Shown here one piece after another: positions 53,044-62,509 of a DNA stretch of 64,000 nt. Source of the stretch: an uncultured Lachnospiraceae bacterium (GTDB lineage Bacteria > Bacillota > Clostridia > Lachnospirales > Lachnospiraceae); the NCBI GenBank assembly GCA_910577105.1, contig CAJTMB010000014.1, positions 8,869 through 72,868 on the forward strand, given 5' to 3'. Each line of letters opens with the position of its first letter. Position 1 is the stretch's first letter. The notes below the pieces were generated by a model. That model was not told the origin of the DNA. It made no database searches and was given only the letters and a program-made list of their open reading frames with translations. Made by a program: the position numbers and the translations under genes.

Positions 53044-53330
53044 TTTCCGCTCTGCGGAATCCCAAATCTGTGCGGAGAATGCCGCATTTTAGGCATTTCT
53101 CAAGCGTGAGACATAGAACTTCTTCGCGAAGCAGCCTTTGCTGCGAGCGAAAACTGCCAAAGGCAGTTAGAAGTTCTTCTCTCGCTAACCTCCATAATTC
53201 CGCTTTGCGGAATCTCAAATCCAGATGAAAATGCCGTTTTTCAGGCATTTTCCGGCGTGGAACATAGAAGTTCTCCGCGAAACAGCCTTTGCTGTGAGCG
53301 GCTAGAACTTCTTTCCACGCTATCTTCCAT
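53044..53330. repeat. Two tandem units of a multi-hairpin repeat
   Basis: Unit 1 (53044-53194) and unit 2 (53196-53330) share the same order of small hairpins: TTCCGC/GCGGAA, AATGCC/GGCATT, an outer AGAACTTCT/AGAAGTTCT stem, and an inner GCAGC-CTTT-GCTGC. In unit 2 the inner stem is ACAGC/GCTGT and the outer arms have swapped strands, so pairing is kept although sequence changed. The array fills the gap between the CYTH terminator and the malQ stop. An open frame across it is not credible. Confidence 0.75.
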
Positions 53331-54807
53331 ATAATTTACACAAACGCCTGATTCGTTCTGCCAGTTCCTTGGTACAGGCATCCCTTTTCATTCTCCACTT
53401 CCAGTTGATTCCAAGCGTGGAAGGTATATTGATACGGGCTGTTTCGTCCAACCCCAGATAGTCCTGCATGGGAATGATTGCCGTATCCGCCACGGAAGAA
53501 ACGGCGGCGCGGATAAACTCCCATTCCACCTCAGTTTCGTCCTCGCTAAGATGCAGGTAACGGTCTGCAAAATTCCTGTCCCCGGACGGCAGGGCCGTAT
53601 ACCATCCAAGCGTGGTATCATTGTCGTGAGTACCTGTATATACCACACTGTTTGTCGGATAATTGTGGGGCAGATAATCACTCTCTTCACGGGAATCAAA
53701 AGCAAACTGCAAAACCTTCATGCCCGGATATCCCGTTTTTCGTACCAGTTCCAAAACACTTTCCGTCAAAAAGCCCAAATCCTCCGCAATTACCCTTTTA
53801 TCTCCCAGCCTCTTTTGCAGGGTGTCAAAAATGGCAAATCCCGGTCCCTTGCACCACCTGCCCCGTTCTGCCGTCTTATCGCCAAAAGGGATGGACCAGT
53901 ACTCGTCAAATCCCCTGAAATGGTCGATACGCAGCACATCATACCATTCATAACAGTAGGCAATCCTCTTCATCCACCAGTCAAAGCCTGTTTTTTCATG
54001 ATATTCCCAGTTATATAGGGGATTCCCCCAAAGCTGTCCTGTAGCGGAAAAGGCATCGGGCGGACAGCCCGCCACGGCAATGGGCATACGGTTTTCATCA
54101 AGCTGGAACAACTCCGGCGCCGCCCAGGTATCCGCACTGTCAAAGGCCACATAAATGGGGATATCCCCCACAATCTCTATGCCCCGCTCGTTGGCATAAG
54201 CCTTTAACGACTTCCACTGCCTGTTAAAAAGATACTGCTGAAAACAGAAAAATTCTATATCTTCCTTATATTTCTCACGATATGCTTCCAGAGCATCCTG
54301 TTTCCTGACCCTGATATCCTCGTCCCACTCGCTCCAGCACACACCGCCAAAGCTGTTTTTCACAGCCATATACAGCGCATAGTCCTCCAACCAGTAGCTG
54401 TTTTCTTCCACAAACCGCCGGTAGGAGGCGTCTTCCCCGAGACGCTTTTCCCCGAATGCCCTTTCAAATGCCCTGTGCAACGCCTGAAAACGGGAAAGAT
54501 AGATTTTTTCATAATCCACATACTCTTCGCTACTCCCGAAATCATATGTATTGCATTCTTCTTCCGTAAGATAAGAGAGCGCAGTCAGGTCTTCCAAATC
54601 AATGTAATAAGGATTACCCGCAAAAGTGGAAAAAGACTGGTAGGGGGAATCCCCATACCCAGTCGGTCCAAGCGGCAGAATCTGCCACAGCTTCTGCCCC
54701 GCTTCCTTTAAAAAATCTACAAATTGGTACGCCTCCTTAGAAAATGCACCGATACCATACCGGGAAGGAATACTGGATACCGGCAATAAAATTCCGCTTT
54801 TTCTCAT
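53320..54807 (-). CDS. malQ: 4-alpha-glucanotransferase (GH77 amylomaltase)
   Basis: A 495-residue GH77 disproportionating enzyme that rearranges maltodextrins to feed glucan phosphorylase. Motifs: RKSGILLPVSSIPSRYGIG, GDIPIYVAFDSADTWA, DVLRIDHFRGF (nucleophile region), AEDLGF (acid/base Glu) and YTGTHDNDTTLGW. The start at 54807 follows AAAGGAG; a longer start 13 codons earlier is less likely. It follows glgP by 49 bp in the same direction. Confidence 0.96.
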   Translation of the reverse strand: MRKSGILLPVSSIPSRYGIGAFSKEAYQFVDFLKEAGQKLWQILPLGPTGYGDSPYQSFSTFAGNPYYIDLEDLTALSYLTEEECNTYDFGSSEEYVDYEKIYLSRFQALHRAFERAFGEKRLGEDASYRRFVEENSYWLEDYALYMAVKNSFGGVCWSEWDEDIRVRKQDALEAYREKYKEDIEFFCFQQYLFNRQWKSLKAYANERGIEIVGDIPIYVAFDSADTWAAPELFQLDENRMPIAVAGCPPDAFSATGQLWGNPLYNWEYHEKTGFDWWMKRIAYCYEWYDVLRIDHFRGFDEYWSIPFGDKTAERGRWCKGPGFAIFDTLQKRLGDKRVIAEDLGFLTESVLELVRKTGYPGMKVLQFAFDSREESDYLPHNYPTNSVVYTGTHDNDTTLGWYTALPSGDRNFADRYLHLSEDETEVEWEFIRAAVSSVADTAIIPMQDYLGLDETARINIPSTLGINWKWRMKRDACTKELAERIRRLCKLYGR

Positions 54808-54856
54808 CCTGGCATCTCCTTTTTTGATATATTTTCCGGGGTTCAAAATCCCCCTG

Positions 54857-57139
54857 TTATTTTAATTTCCAGATATCCCTGTCATACTCTGCAATCGTCC
54901 TGTCTGAAGAGAAAAATCCCGCTTTTGCAATGTTGACAAGCATCATGCGTTTCCATCTGTTCCTGTCCTCGTAATCCGCAAGCATTCTGTCCTTGGTCTT
55001 TATATAGTCCTCCAAGTCCAGCAAAGTCATGAACCAGTCCTTGTTCAGCAGTTCATTGTAAAGCCGCTCTAAGCTTTCCCTGCTGCCGGCCTTTAACGCT
55101 TCTTTGCCTACAAGGAAATCCACTGCTTTTTTGGTGTCCGGATTTTTTTCATAGTAATCCCGCGGTACATAATCACCTTTTGCATAATGCGCGATTACCT
55201 GCTCGGACTTTTCGCCGAAGATATAGATATTGTCATCCCCCACCAGTTCCTGTATCTCCACATTCGCCCCGTCGGAAGTACCCAGCGTCACCGCACCGTT
55301 CAGCATAAACTTCATATTGCCTGTCCCGGAAGCCTCCTTGGATGCCAGTGAAATCTGCTCGGATATGTCACATGCGGGAATCAGCCGCTCCGCATAGCTG
55401 ACATTGTAATTTTCCACCATGACTACCTTCATATAGGGGCTTACTTCAGGGTCTTTTGCCACAATTTCCTGCATGACAAGCAACAGATGGATGATATCCT
55501 GTGCAATGACATATGCAGGCGCTGCCTTGGCACCGAAAATAAAGGTCAGGGGCCTTGCAGGTTTCTTTCCCTCCTTGATTTCCAGATACTTATGAATGAT
55601 GTATAATGCATTCATCTGCTGGCGCTTGTATTCATGAAGGCGCTTTACCTGAATATCAAAGATGGAATCAGGATTGATGTCGACTCCTTCTTTCTTTGCA
55701 ATATATTCCGCAAGCGCTGCTTTCTTCTGTTTTTTAACAGCCTCAAGCCTGCCCAGAAATGCTTCATCACCGGCAAAGGCAAGCAGCTTCTCCAGTTCGG
55801 CTGCATCTTTCTTGTACCCTTCCCCGATGGCCTCCGTAATCAATGATGCAAGCTCATGGTTGCAGGACAAAAGCCAGCGGCGGAAAGTTATACCGTTCGT
55901 TTTATTGTTAAATTTCTCAGGATATATCCTGTAGAAATGGTTCAGTTCCGTATCCTTTAGAATATCTGTGTGAATGGCCGCCACACCGTTAACCGAAAAT
56001 CCGTAATGAATGTCAATGTGCGCCATATGCACCCTGTTTTCTTTATCAATAATATGCACTCTTTCGTCATTATATTTTGCCCTGGTCCTTCTGTCAAGTT
56101 CCTTTATAATGGGAACAAGCTGGGGCACTACCTTTTGCAGATACTTAACCGGCCATTTTTCCAGAGCCTCCGCCAGAATAGTGTGGTTTGTGTACGCACA
56201 GGTTTTGCTTACCACTGCAATTGCCTCTGACAAAGTAAAATCCTCCTCCATCAGAAGAATCCGAATCAACTCGGGAATCACCATGGTCGGATGGGTATCG
56301 TTAATCTGAATCACAGCATGTTCATACAGCTTGTGTAAATCATACCCTTTTTCTTTCATTTCCGCAATAATCAGCCTTGCCCCGCTGCTCACCATGAAAT
56401 ACTGCTGGTAAATGCGCAGCAGATTGCCTGCCTCGTCAGAATCATCAGGGTATAAAAACAGGGTCAGGTTTTTATCTATCTCTTCTTTGTTGAATCTGAT
56501 GCCGTCTTTTACAATGGACTCATCCACCGTTTCAAGGTCAAACAAATGCAGCTTGTTTACGCCGTTCTGATAGCCCACCACATCAATGTCATACAGCCTG
56601 GAAGTCACGGTGCAGTCGCCAAACTCTATCTGAAAAGTGGTTTCCGTTTTGTTTAACCATGACTGTGTTTCTATCCATTCGTTTTTCTGTGCATTCTGGT
56701 GTTTGTCGGAAAACACCTGCTTAAACAGTCCGAAATGATAGTTTAAGCCGATACCGTCTCCGGGCAGCCCGAGGGTCGCAATGGAATCCAGAAAACAGGC
56801 TGCCAGCCTGCCGAGACCGCCGTTTCCCAACGAAGGCTCCGGCTCCGCTTCTTCGATTTCCGCAAGGGATATCCCCTTTGATGCAAGCAAATCATGCACT
56901 TCATCGTACAGACCCAGATTAATGAGGTTGTTTGACAGCAGCTTTCCTATCAAAAACTCCGCTGAAATATAATATACTTTCTTCTCACCCTGTATCGGCG
57001 CTGTTTTTCCAATATATTCCTTTGTCAGGTTCAGCAGACTGTAGTACAGTTCTTCTTTACTGCAATCCGCAATTTCCTTCCCGTATGCTTTTTTTGTCAA
57101 TGCACTCCAATTCTGTTCCAGATTCATTTTTATATCCAT
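54857..57139 (-). CDS. glgP: Glycogen/maltodextrin phosphorylase
   Basis: A 760-residue GT35 phosphorylase releasing glucose-1-phosphate from alpha-1,4-glucans. The pyridoxal-phosphate site is EASGTGNMKFMLNGAVTLG; also present are SLGNGGLGRLAACFLDS, NDTHPTMVIPEL and QVKRLHEYKRQ. Slightly shorter than E. coli GlgP, as usual in Clostridia. The promoter is overlapped by a LacI-type palindrome, and a LacI regulator gene lies directly upstream. Confidence 0.97.
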   Translation of the reverse strand: MDIKMNLEQNWSALTKKAYGKEIADCSKEELYYSLLNLTKEYIGKTAPIQGEKKVYYISAEFLIGKLLSNNLINLGLYDEVHDLLASKGISLAEIEEAEPEPSLGNGGLGRLAACFLDSIATLGLPGDGIGLNYHFGLFKQVFSDKHQNAQKNEWIETQSWLNKTETTFQIEFGDCTVTSRLYDIDVVGYQNGVNKLHLFDLETVDESIVKDGIRFNKEEIDKNLTLFLYPDDSDEAGNLLRIYQQYFMVSSGARLIIAEMKEKGYDLHKLYEHAVIQINDTHPTMVIPELIRILLMEEDFTLSEAIAVVSKTCAYTNHTILAEALEKWPVKYLQKVVPQLVPIIKELDRRTRAKYNDERVHIIDKENRVHMAHIDIHYGFSVNGVAAIHTDILKDTELNHFYRIYPEKFNNKTNGITFRRWLLSCNHELASLITEAIGEGYKKDAAELEKLLAFAGDEAFLGRLEAVKKQKKAALAEYIAKKEGVDINPDSIFDIQVKRLHEYKRQQMNALYIIHKYLEIKEGKKPARPLTFIFGAKAAPAYVIAQDIIHLLLVMQEIVAKDPEVSPYMKVVMVENYNVSYAERLIPACDISEQISLASKEASGTGNMKFMLNGAVTLGTSDGANVEIQELVGDDNIYIFGEKSEQVIAHYAKGDYVPRDYYEKNPDTKKAVDFLVGKEALKAGSRESLERLYNELLNKDWFMTLLDLEDYIKTKDRMLADYEDRNRWKRMMLVNIAKAGFFSSDRTIAEYDRDIWKLK

Positions 57140-57178
57140 ACCTTTCCCTCATAAGCCCTTCCCATGCGGGAACAGGCC

Positions 57179-57210
57179 CGAATATGTCAGGTTGAAAGTG
57201 CTTTCAACCT
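57179..57210 (-). promoter_or_regulatory. glgP promoter overlapped by a 22-bp palindrome
   Basis: AGGTTGAAAG (57189-57198) and CTTTCAACCT (57201-57210) form a perfect palindrome around TG. A promoter TTGAAA (57207-57202), N17, TATTCG (57184-57179) lies within it, so a bound repressor would block glgP-malQ. The upstream LacI protein is the obvious candidate, although its own promoter carries a different palindrome. Confidence 0.65.
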
Positions 57211-57263
57211 TTCCTCACTTTCCGCCTTTTAACCTGCGGCTCTCTTCTTTATCTTTTCTGAAT

Positions 57264-58253
57264 TTAACATATAATATCCATATATTGCAGTCTCTCTATG
57301 CTATATGGCAAAATAATTTCCCTTCCCTTCCCACCCTTCATCAGCCTGCTCAGTTCTTCCACTGCCTCGGCTGAAATAAGGCCAAAATCCTGCCGGATGG
57401 TATTCATCTGCTTTCCCACATAGCCCATCAGCATGATACCGTCAAAACCACAGACCGGACGGAAAATATCCATTTCCGTCAGCGCTTTCATCGCACCTAT
57501 AGCCATCAAATCCGATGCGCATACCACCACATCCTTGCCGGCGGCATAACGGAACGTCATCTCTCTCGCCTTTTTCTCGGAAAAACCGCCATCCCTGATT
57601 AACAACTGCAGATTCATATCCTCAGCAAGTCTTTTTATACCCCGGATACGCCTTTCCGTCACATAACCATTCTTTTTGCCGGCAATATACAGTACTTTTT
57701 TACAATTGTTTTCCTCAATTGTCTTTTTCGCCACATCATATTGTGCCTGCTCCTGTGCCACCCACACCATGGAAGTGTCCTGATTGACAAAGGGAGCATC
57801 CACCAGCACAATCTTAAACTCCCTGCTGGCAACCAGCCTGTGGAGGATTTTATCGTCCTTGCTCATGCCGTAAATGACAATCCCCGTAATGTTCTGGGAC
57901 TTGAAATACGCAATCATCTCCTCCAGCGATTTATCCTGTATCATGGAGAAAAACACGGTAATCACATCCAGATTTAACTCCTTTGCCTTTTTGATGGCTC
58001 CGGTCAGATACTGCATGTCAATCTCGTCTATCACCTGTGTTTTGGCTATCATGTTCATCAAAAGCGCCACACGGCCGGACTGCTTGGAAGAAAGCGCCGC
58101 GGCAATCGTATTCGGTATAAAATTTAATTCCGCGATGGATGCGTTGACCTTCTTCTTTGTCTCCTCGCTGATGTTCGGATAATTGTTCAGGACCTTGGAT
58201 ACCGTTGAAATGGCAACCCCGGCATGTCTGGCAACATCTTTAATAGAAACCAT
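57264..58253 (-). CDS. LacI family transcriptional regulator (MalR-like position)
   Basis: A 329-residue repressor: HTH SIKDVARHAGVAISTVSKVLNN, hinge helix IAAALSSKQS, then the sugar-binding domain (VALLMNMIAKTQ, ITGIVIYGMSKDD, VVVCASDLMAIGAMKAL). Its place before glgP-malQ points to control of alpha-glucan use, as for MalR. AAGGAGACATTC precedes the ATG. A 12-bp palindrome just upstream suggests autoregulation. Confidence 0.93.
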   Translation of the reverse strand: MVSIKDVARHAGVAISTVSKVLNNYPNISEETKKKVNASIAELNFIPNTIAAALSSKQSGRVALLMNMIAKTQVIDEIDMQYLTGAIKKAKELNLDVITVFFSMIQDKSLEEMIAYFKSQNITGIVIYGMSKDDKILHRLVASREFKIVLVDAPFVNQDTSMVWVAQEQAQYDVAKKTIEENNCKKVLYIAGKKNGYVTERRIRGIKRLAEDMNLQLLIRDGGFSEKKAREMTFRYAAGKDVVVCASDLMAIGAMKALTEMDIFRPVCGFDGIMLMGYVGKQMNTIRQDFGLISAEAVEELSRLMKGGKGREIILPYSIERLQYMDIIC

Positions 58254-58266
58254 GAATGTCTCCTTG

Positions 58267-58314
58267 GAAAACGTTTTCTTTTTTTATCATACAAAACGCC
58301 TGACAGGATGTCAA
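58267..58314 (-). promoter_or_regulatory. Promoter and operator of the lacI-type gene
   Basis: TTGACA (58314-58309), 17-bp spacer, TATGAT (58291-58286), followed by the perfect palindrome GAAAACGTTTTC (58267-58278) between the transcription start and the ribosome site. Central CG is typical for LacI-family and CcpA-like operators. Confidence 0.75.
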
Positions 58315-58336
58315 GCGTTTTTTTTGTATTTTTTCG

Positions 58337-59572
58337 TCACACCTTCCGAACAAGATGCTTTGGTATTCCATTTTCATAAATAGGAAACAATTCCCCCTGT
58401 ATTAACGGCCTTGCATACACTTCATATTCCTTTGTCACACCGCAGCCGTCTTCCGTTATCCACTCTGTCGGGACTTTTCGCTCCTGATTGGCAATGGCAT
58501 GGATATCATAAAGCCCCGTCAGGCACCGGTAGCTGTCCCCTTCCCCGCGCAAAAGAGTCACCATCATGCCGGTTTTCTCCTCCAATGCCGCTTCCACTGC
58601 CGCTTCGCCTGCCCGGAAAGCTTCCTCGATATCCGTCAGGGAAGCGATATGGGAGGCCGCACGCTGTAAAGTAGAAAACTCCACCGCCCTGGCCTTATAC
58701 CCTGTTTTCTCCTGAATCAGTCCCGCAAGAAAAGCGCCGCAGCCGGAAAGCTGTTTGTGCCCGAACACATCCGTTTTTTCACTTCCCGCACCGTCCAACT
58801 CACACACAAACCTGCCGTTCCCCAGCCTGACTCCTTCCGAAACGGCAATGACTATGGATTTCTTTCTTTCTGCCAGTTCTTTCACCTTGCGCAGAAACTC
58901 GTCCAGGTTAAAATCCCTCTCCGGCAGGTAAATGGCATCCACACCCTCACAGGAATCATCCTTTGCCAGCGCGGCAGCAGCCGTCAGCCAGCCCGCATGT
59001 CTGCCCATTATCTCCACCAGAAGTATCGCCGTCCGGTAGTCCCCGTAAACCGCATTGTCCCGGATAATCTCCTTTAAGGAAGTGGCAATGTATTTTGCCG
59101 CAGAGCCATACCCCGGACAATGGTCCGTAATGGGTAAATCATTGTCGATGGTTTTCGGTATCCCGATAAAGCACTGGTTTTTCCCTTTCTGCTTTGCATA
59201 ATCGGAAAGCATCTTTACCGTATCCATGGAATCATTGCCGCCGATATAAAACATACAGGAAATATCATACTTTTCCATCACTTCAAATACTTTTTCAAAC
59301 TGCTCTTCGTTGCTCCAGACATCCGGCAGCTTATACCTGCAGGAGCCTAAAAAAGCAGAAGGCGTTCTCTTGAGCAGTTCCATGCCTGCCTCGTCCGCAA
59401 GGTATTCATCCAAATCCAGAACCTTGTCCTCCAGAAAACCCTGAATACCGTATACCATTCCGTATACTTTGTTCACCCCGGCTCTCTTCGCCGCCGCATA
59501 TACACCTGCAACAGATGCATTGATTACCGCAGTGGGGCCACCCGACTGCCCTACTATCACATTTCCCCTCAT
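58337..59572 (-). CDS. 6-phosphofructokinase, PPi-dependent type
   Basis: A 411-residue phosphofructokinase. Phosphoryl donor residues point to pyrophosphate: GGNDSMD with D114 where ATP enzymes have Gly, and K140 in PKTIDND where ATP enzymes have Gly. Also present: GQSGGPTAVINAS and EIMGRHAGW. PPi use makes the step reversible and saves ATP. The start lies 3 bp after the YfhO stop. It precedes the lacI-glgP-malQ group, linking glucan breakdown with glycolysis. Confidence 0.92.
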   Translation of the reverse strand: MRGNVIVGQSGGPTAVINASVAGVYAAAKRAGVNKVYGMVYGIQGFLEDKVLDLDEYLADEAGMELLKRTPSAFLGSCRYKLPDVWSNEEQFEKVFEVMEKYDISCMFYIGGNDSMDTVKMLSDYAKQKGKNQCFIGIPKTIDNDLPITDHCPGYGSAAKYIATSLKEIIRDNAVYGDYRTAILLVEIMGRHAGWLTAAAALAKDDSCEGVDAIYLPERDFNLDEFLRKVKELAERKKSIVIAVSEGVRLGNGRFVCELDGAGSEKTDVFGHKQLSGCGAFLAGLIQEKTGYKARAVEFSTLQRAASHIASLTDIEEAFRAGEAAVEAALEEKTGMMVTLLRGEGDSYRCLTGLYDIHAIANQERKVPTEWITEDGCGVTKEYEVYARPLIQGELFPIYENGIPKHLVRKV

Positions 59573-59575
59573 CTT

Positions 59576-62098
59576 CTATTGTTCCTTTCTATCCGTCTTT
59601 TCTGTTTTCCGTAAAAACAAAAGCAGCAGAACCAGACTCACGATACTGATGACAAGTCCGATGCCTGTCACTTTTATGGAATACCGTATACTGACCGTAT
59701 GTGTTCCTTCGGAAAGCGGTATGGCAAGCATGGTTTCCGCAAACGATTCGTATTCTGCCTCTTTTCCGTCCACCAGCACTTCCCAGCCTGACTCATAGGG
59801 AACCGACAACACAAGATAGCCGCCTTCCTGTACTGTAATTTTACCATCGAAACCGTCTGCTGTATAGGACTGAATCTCTAAAGGCTGTCTGCCCAAGACA
59901 CCTATGACCTCACCGAGAGCATCCTCAGACATCCGGTACAGCTTGATTTGCAGGCTTTCGTTCTCTCCGGCGGTAACCGTAAACTGTTCCCCTCCGGAAT
60001 GCCACCCCAAATCCAGAATACCGTTTTTGTCCACCTTTTCAAACTCCCTTGTTTCCTCCCCCTTCTGCCATATAAGGCTGCCCTCCGGCGTTTTGGTCAC
60101 AAGGCCGAATAAATGCCCGTCACTCTTTACCTGTACCGTGATAAGGTTTTCCTCCGTGGATACCTCCTCATACGCCAGTGCGGAAAACAAGGGCATATCG
60201 TCATAAAGAGTTCTTGCAAAGTTATTCTGCGCCATTATGGGATTGGAAACATCAGCCGTCACTGTATCCGATAATTCATAAAAAAGGTCCCGCGGAAGTG
60301 CAAATCCCACTGGCAGCGTATACTGGTTTTGATAGAGAATTTTCTCTCCGTGCACTGCAAGCTGCCTGTAAAGCGCAGCATCGGACAGTACTTTTTCGGA
60401 AATGGTATACTTCACACCTAAAAGCGCGCCGGTAAGCGGTGTAGCTCCCTGATAGTGGTAGGAAACCTTATTGCCCCCCATCCCCAGACTTGTATAATAC
60501 TTTTCTATACTCCCGTTCAGCGTGGAAGAAAATACGGATGCCGAAGGATACCTTGCCAGCGTCCCGTCATTTTTCGTCATCTGGTCGACGCTCTCCATAC
60601 GGCAAAAAACATCGTCTTCCCCGACAGCTGCCACAAGCGCCTGATAATCAGCCTTTTTACTCATATAATACTCACGTCGCACCGGCGTCACGCTGGTATG
60701 CTCCATATTAAGCACCGCTTCCATGGATATCAATATGAGTACAATCCATTTGCCGCCCAACGCTAGCCAGCCCAAAGTCCTGCTGTCTCGGAACTTTTTC
60801 CTGAAACGCCTGTCAAACAAAAGCGTAAGCAAGAGATATCCCACAAGAAAAATCCATGTGCAGGCCATCACTCCCACCGTCAGGCCTTCCGTCGTCACAA
60901 AGATGCCGCAGGCGGCAAGTAGAAGCAGCCCGCAGGCCACGCCTGCAATACGGTTGGCAAGCCCGTTTTCGGCATTTTTGTATACCGCTTCAAAACACAT
61001 GGCAAGCAGGACAAAGATATACAGAAACGACTGTCTTGCCGGCAGGGAATCCGGATAGTTCATCCCATGCCAGATAAAATCCAGTATGTTTACACTATAA
61101 CTCAGCAACATAAAACCCAGCAGCAAAAGCCGCCCTATTTTTTGCTTAAGGGGAATGTTTTTGTGGAAAAAATAGATGGGAACCAAAACAAAAGCCAGCG
61201 CACCGCAATAGAGATTGGGCCAATGCTCCAGTCCCCTTTCCGTCTGCAGCATGGATGCGTGTCTTGCCAGTACTTCCAGCAAATTAAAATAAAATTCAGT
61301 TTTTTTGGGGAAAGAGATATCATGAAACGCCGTCACACTCATGGCATTCATAACAGGAACCAAAAGCACGCCTGCCAGTCCGCCAGCCAAAAGGGAGGAC
61401 ACAGCAAATTGCAGGATAGCCCTGCCTTTTTCCCTTAAGGACAATCCATTTGTAAAAAGCTGCATGGCAAAATACAGGACAAGGAAAATACAAATCAAAA
61501 TGGACAGATAATAGTTGGTAAAAATAGAAGCGGCAAGCGTAAGGCAATAAAGCCTGCATCTGCCCTTTAACACCAGTTCTTCCAGCCCGAGGATGATAAG
61601 CGGTGCAAGAAACAGACAGTCCATCCACATGTGGTTCCAATTATATGCGGCAATATAGCCGGACATGGCATACAGCACGGAAAACCACACAATACGCAAA
61701 TCCTTCGTAGCAAAACGCCTGCTCAGATAATACGAAAAGGTCAGCCCGCAAAGCCCAATTTTCAGTACAATCTGATAAGTCATAAACTCAATCAGAAAAT
61801 TTTGGGGGCAAAAAAACGCCAGCCAGTTAAAGGGACTCGCCAGATAATACGCATATACCGCCACAAAGTTAGAGCCAAGCCCCGTGTACCAGGAAAAGGC
61901 CAGACTTTCCCCACCATGCAGTTTGCGCCAAAACTCAGTCAAAAAGGGAATATACTGGTGATACATGTCAGAATACATGAAACTGTTACTGCCAAAGGGA
62001 AAAATCCCCCTGACGACAAAAATGCCCAGCATTAAAAGAACCGGAATGGCAAAAGACAGGAAATAGATGTTTTTCAGTTTTTTGGCAAAAGCTCTCAT
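59576..62098 (-). CDS. YfhO family membrane protein (GT-C-like)
   Basis: An 840-residue protein with about 12-14 membrane segments and a large C-terminal extracytoplasmic part (about 480-800). N-terminal markers MYSDMYHQYIPFLTEFW and YTGLGSNFVAVYAYYLASPFN are typical of YfhO, a GT-C glycosyltransferase family that decorates lipoteichoic acid or other surface glycans using lipid-linked sugars. Start 62098 is 12 bases after GGAGGG; an ATG eight codons earlier has no site. It is followed directly by the phosphofructokinase gene. Confidence 0.9.
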   Translation of the reverse strand: MRAFAKKLKNIYFLSFAIPVLLMLGIFVVRGIFPFGSNSFMYSDMYHQYIPFLTEFWRKLHGGESLAFSWYTGLGSNFVAVYAYYLASPFNWLAFFCPQNFLIEFMTYQIVLKIGLCGLTFSYYLSRRFATKDLRIVWFSVLYAMSGYIAAYNWNHMWMDCLFLAPLIILGLEELVLKGRCRLYCLTLAASIFTNYYLSILICIFLVLYFAMQLFTNGLSLREKGRAILQFAVSSLLAGGLAGVLLVPVMNAMSVTAFHDISFPKKTEFYFNLLEVLARHASMLQTERGLEHWPNLYCGALAFVLVPIYFFHKNIPLKQKIGRLLLLGFMLLSYSVNILDFIWHGMNYPDSLPARQSFLYIFVLLAMCFEAVYKNAENGLANRIAGVACGLLLLAACGIFVTTEGLTVGVMACTWIFLVGYLLLTLLFDRRFRKKFRDSRTLGWLALGGKWIVLILISMEAVLNMEHTSVTPVRREYYMSKKADYQALVAAVGEDDVFCRMESVDQMTKNDGTLARYPSASVFSSTLNGSIEKYYTSLGMGGNKVSYHYQGATPLTGALLGVKYTISEKVLSDAALYRQLAVHGEKILYQNQYTLPVGFALPRDLFYELSDTVTADVSNPIMAQNNFARTLYDDMPLFSALAYEEVSTEENLITVQVKSDGHLFGLVTKTPEGSLIWQKGEETREFEKVDKNGILDLGWHSGGEQFTVTAGENESLQIKLYRMSEDALGEVIGVLGRQPLEIQSYTADGFDGKITVQEGGYLVLSVPYESGWEVLVDGKEAEYESFAETMLAIPLSEGTHTVSIRYSIKVTGIGLVISIVSLVLLLLFLRKTEKTDRKEQ

Positions 62099-62155
62099 GC
62101 AGATACTTTTCCCTCCAGCCATTATTCTGTAATCTCCGCTTTAATAATAAGAAAA

Positions 62156-62237
62156 TGCGGTTAGTGGGACTCGAACCCACACGCCTCTCAGCATAAGAAC
62201 CTAAATCTTACATGTCTGCCAATTCCATCATAACCGC
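62156..62237 (-). tRNA. tRNA-Leu (anticodon TAG)
   Basis: An 82-nt class II tRNA: acceptor GCGGTTA/TAACCGC, anticodon stem TAAGA/TCTTA with loop TTTAGGT (anticodon TAG), a variable arm, T arm GTGGG/CCCAC with TTCGAGT, discriminator A, no encoded CCA. Reads CUA and related leucine codons. Confidence 0.95.
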
Positions 62238-62333
62238 GGGTATGCACCGAAAATATGCTTTAACAGTATACCCTTATCAGAAAGCATTTGTCAAGCTTTG
62301 TAATTGTCAACGTTTCCGCATTTTGCATTACTG

Positions 62334-62500
62334 TTTTGCATTGCGGCTGCCCCGTCATGCATTTGTTCCAACAGGACGCGTTCTCACTCGGGTAAAAACA
62401 CAGCGGCACATAGGAGGTTAAAAAACAACCTCCAAATGCCGGTGTTTTTACACGGTCCTTTATGGAATCAAATGCATGACGGGGCAGCCGCAATGCAAAA
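62334..62500 (+). repeat. Foldback element, copy 3 (form I)
   Basis: Perfect 32-bp arms, 62334-62365 and 62469-62500. Core as in copies 1 and 2, with GCGTTCTCACTC, stem GTAAAAACAC/GTGTTTTTAC and AGCGGCACATAGG. The apical hairpin is GGAGGTT/AACCTCC instead of GGATGCT/AGCATCC, with two compensated pairs changed. A second segment at 62317-62329 can also pair with 62492-62504. It lies between tRNA-Leu and the MATE gene stop. Confidence 0.9.
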
Positions 62501-62509
62501 TGCGGAGAC

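Noticed and set aside
53033..53248. 71-residue open frame across the tandem hairpin repeat
   Set aside because: It follows from the repeat's palindromic composition, with no ribosome site and internal duplication matching the DNA unit.
4351..62500. Conserved peptide (CSNRTRSHSGKN...) shared by three open frames
   Set aside because: The frames are translations of foldback copies 1 to 3. Conservation is explained by the DNA element; no ribosome sites or proper starts accompany them.
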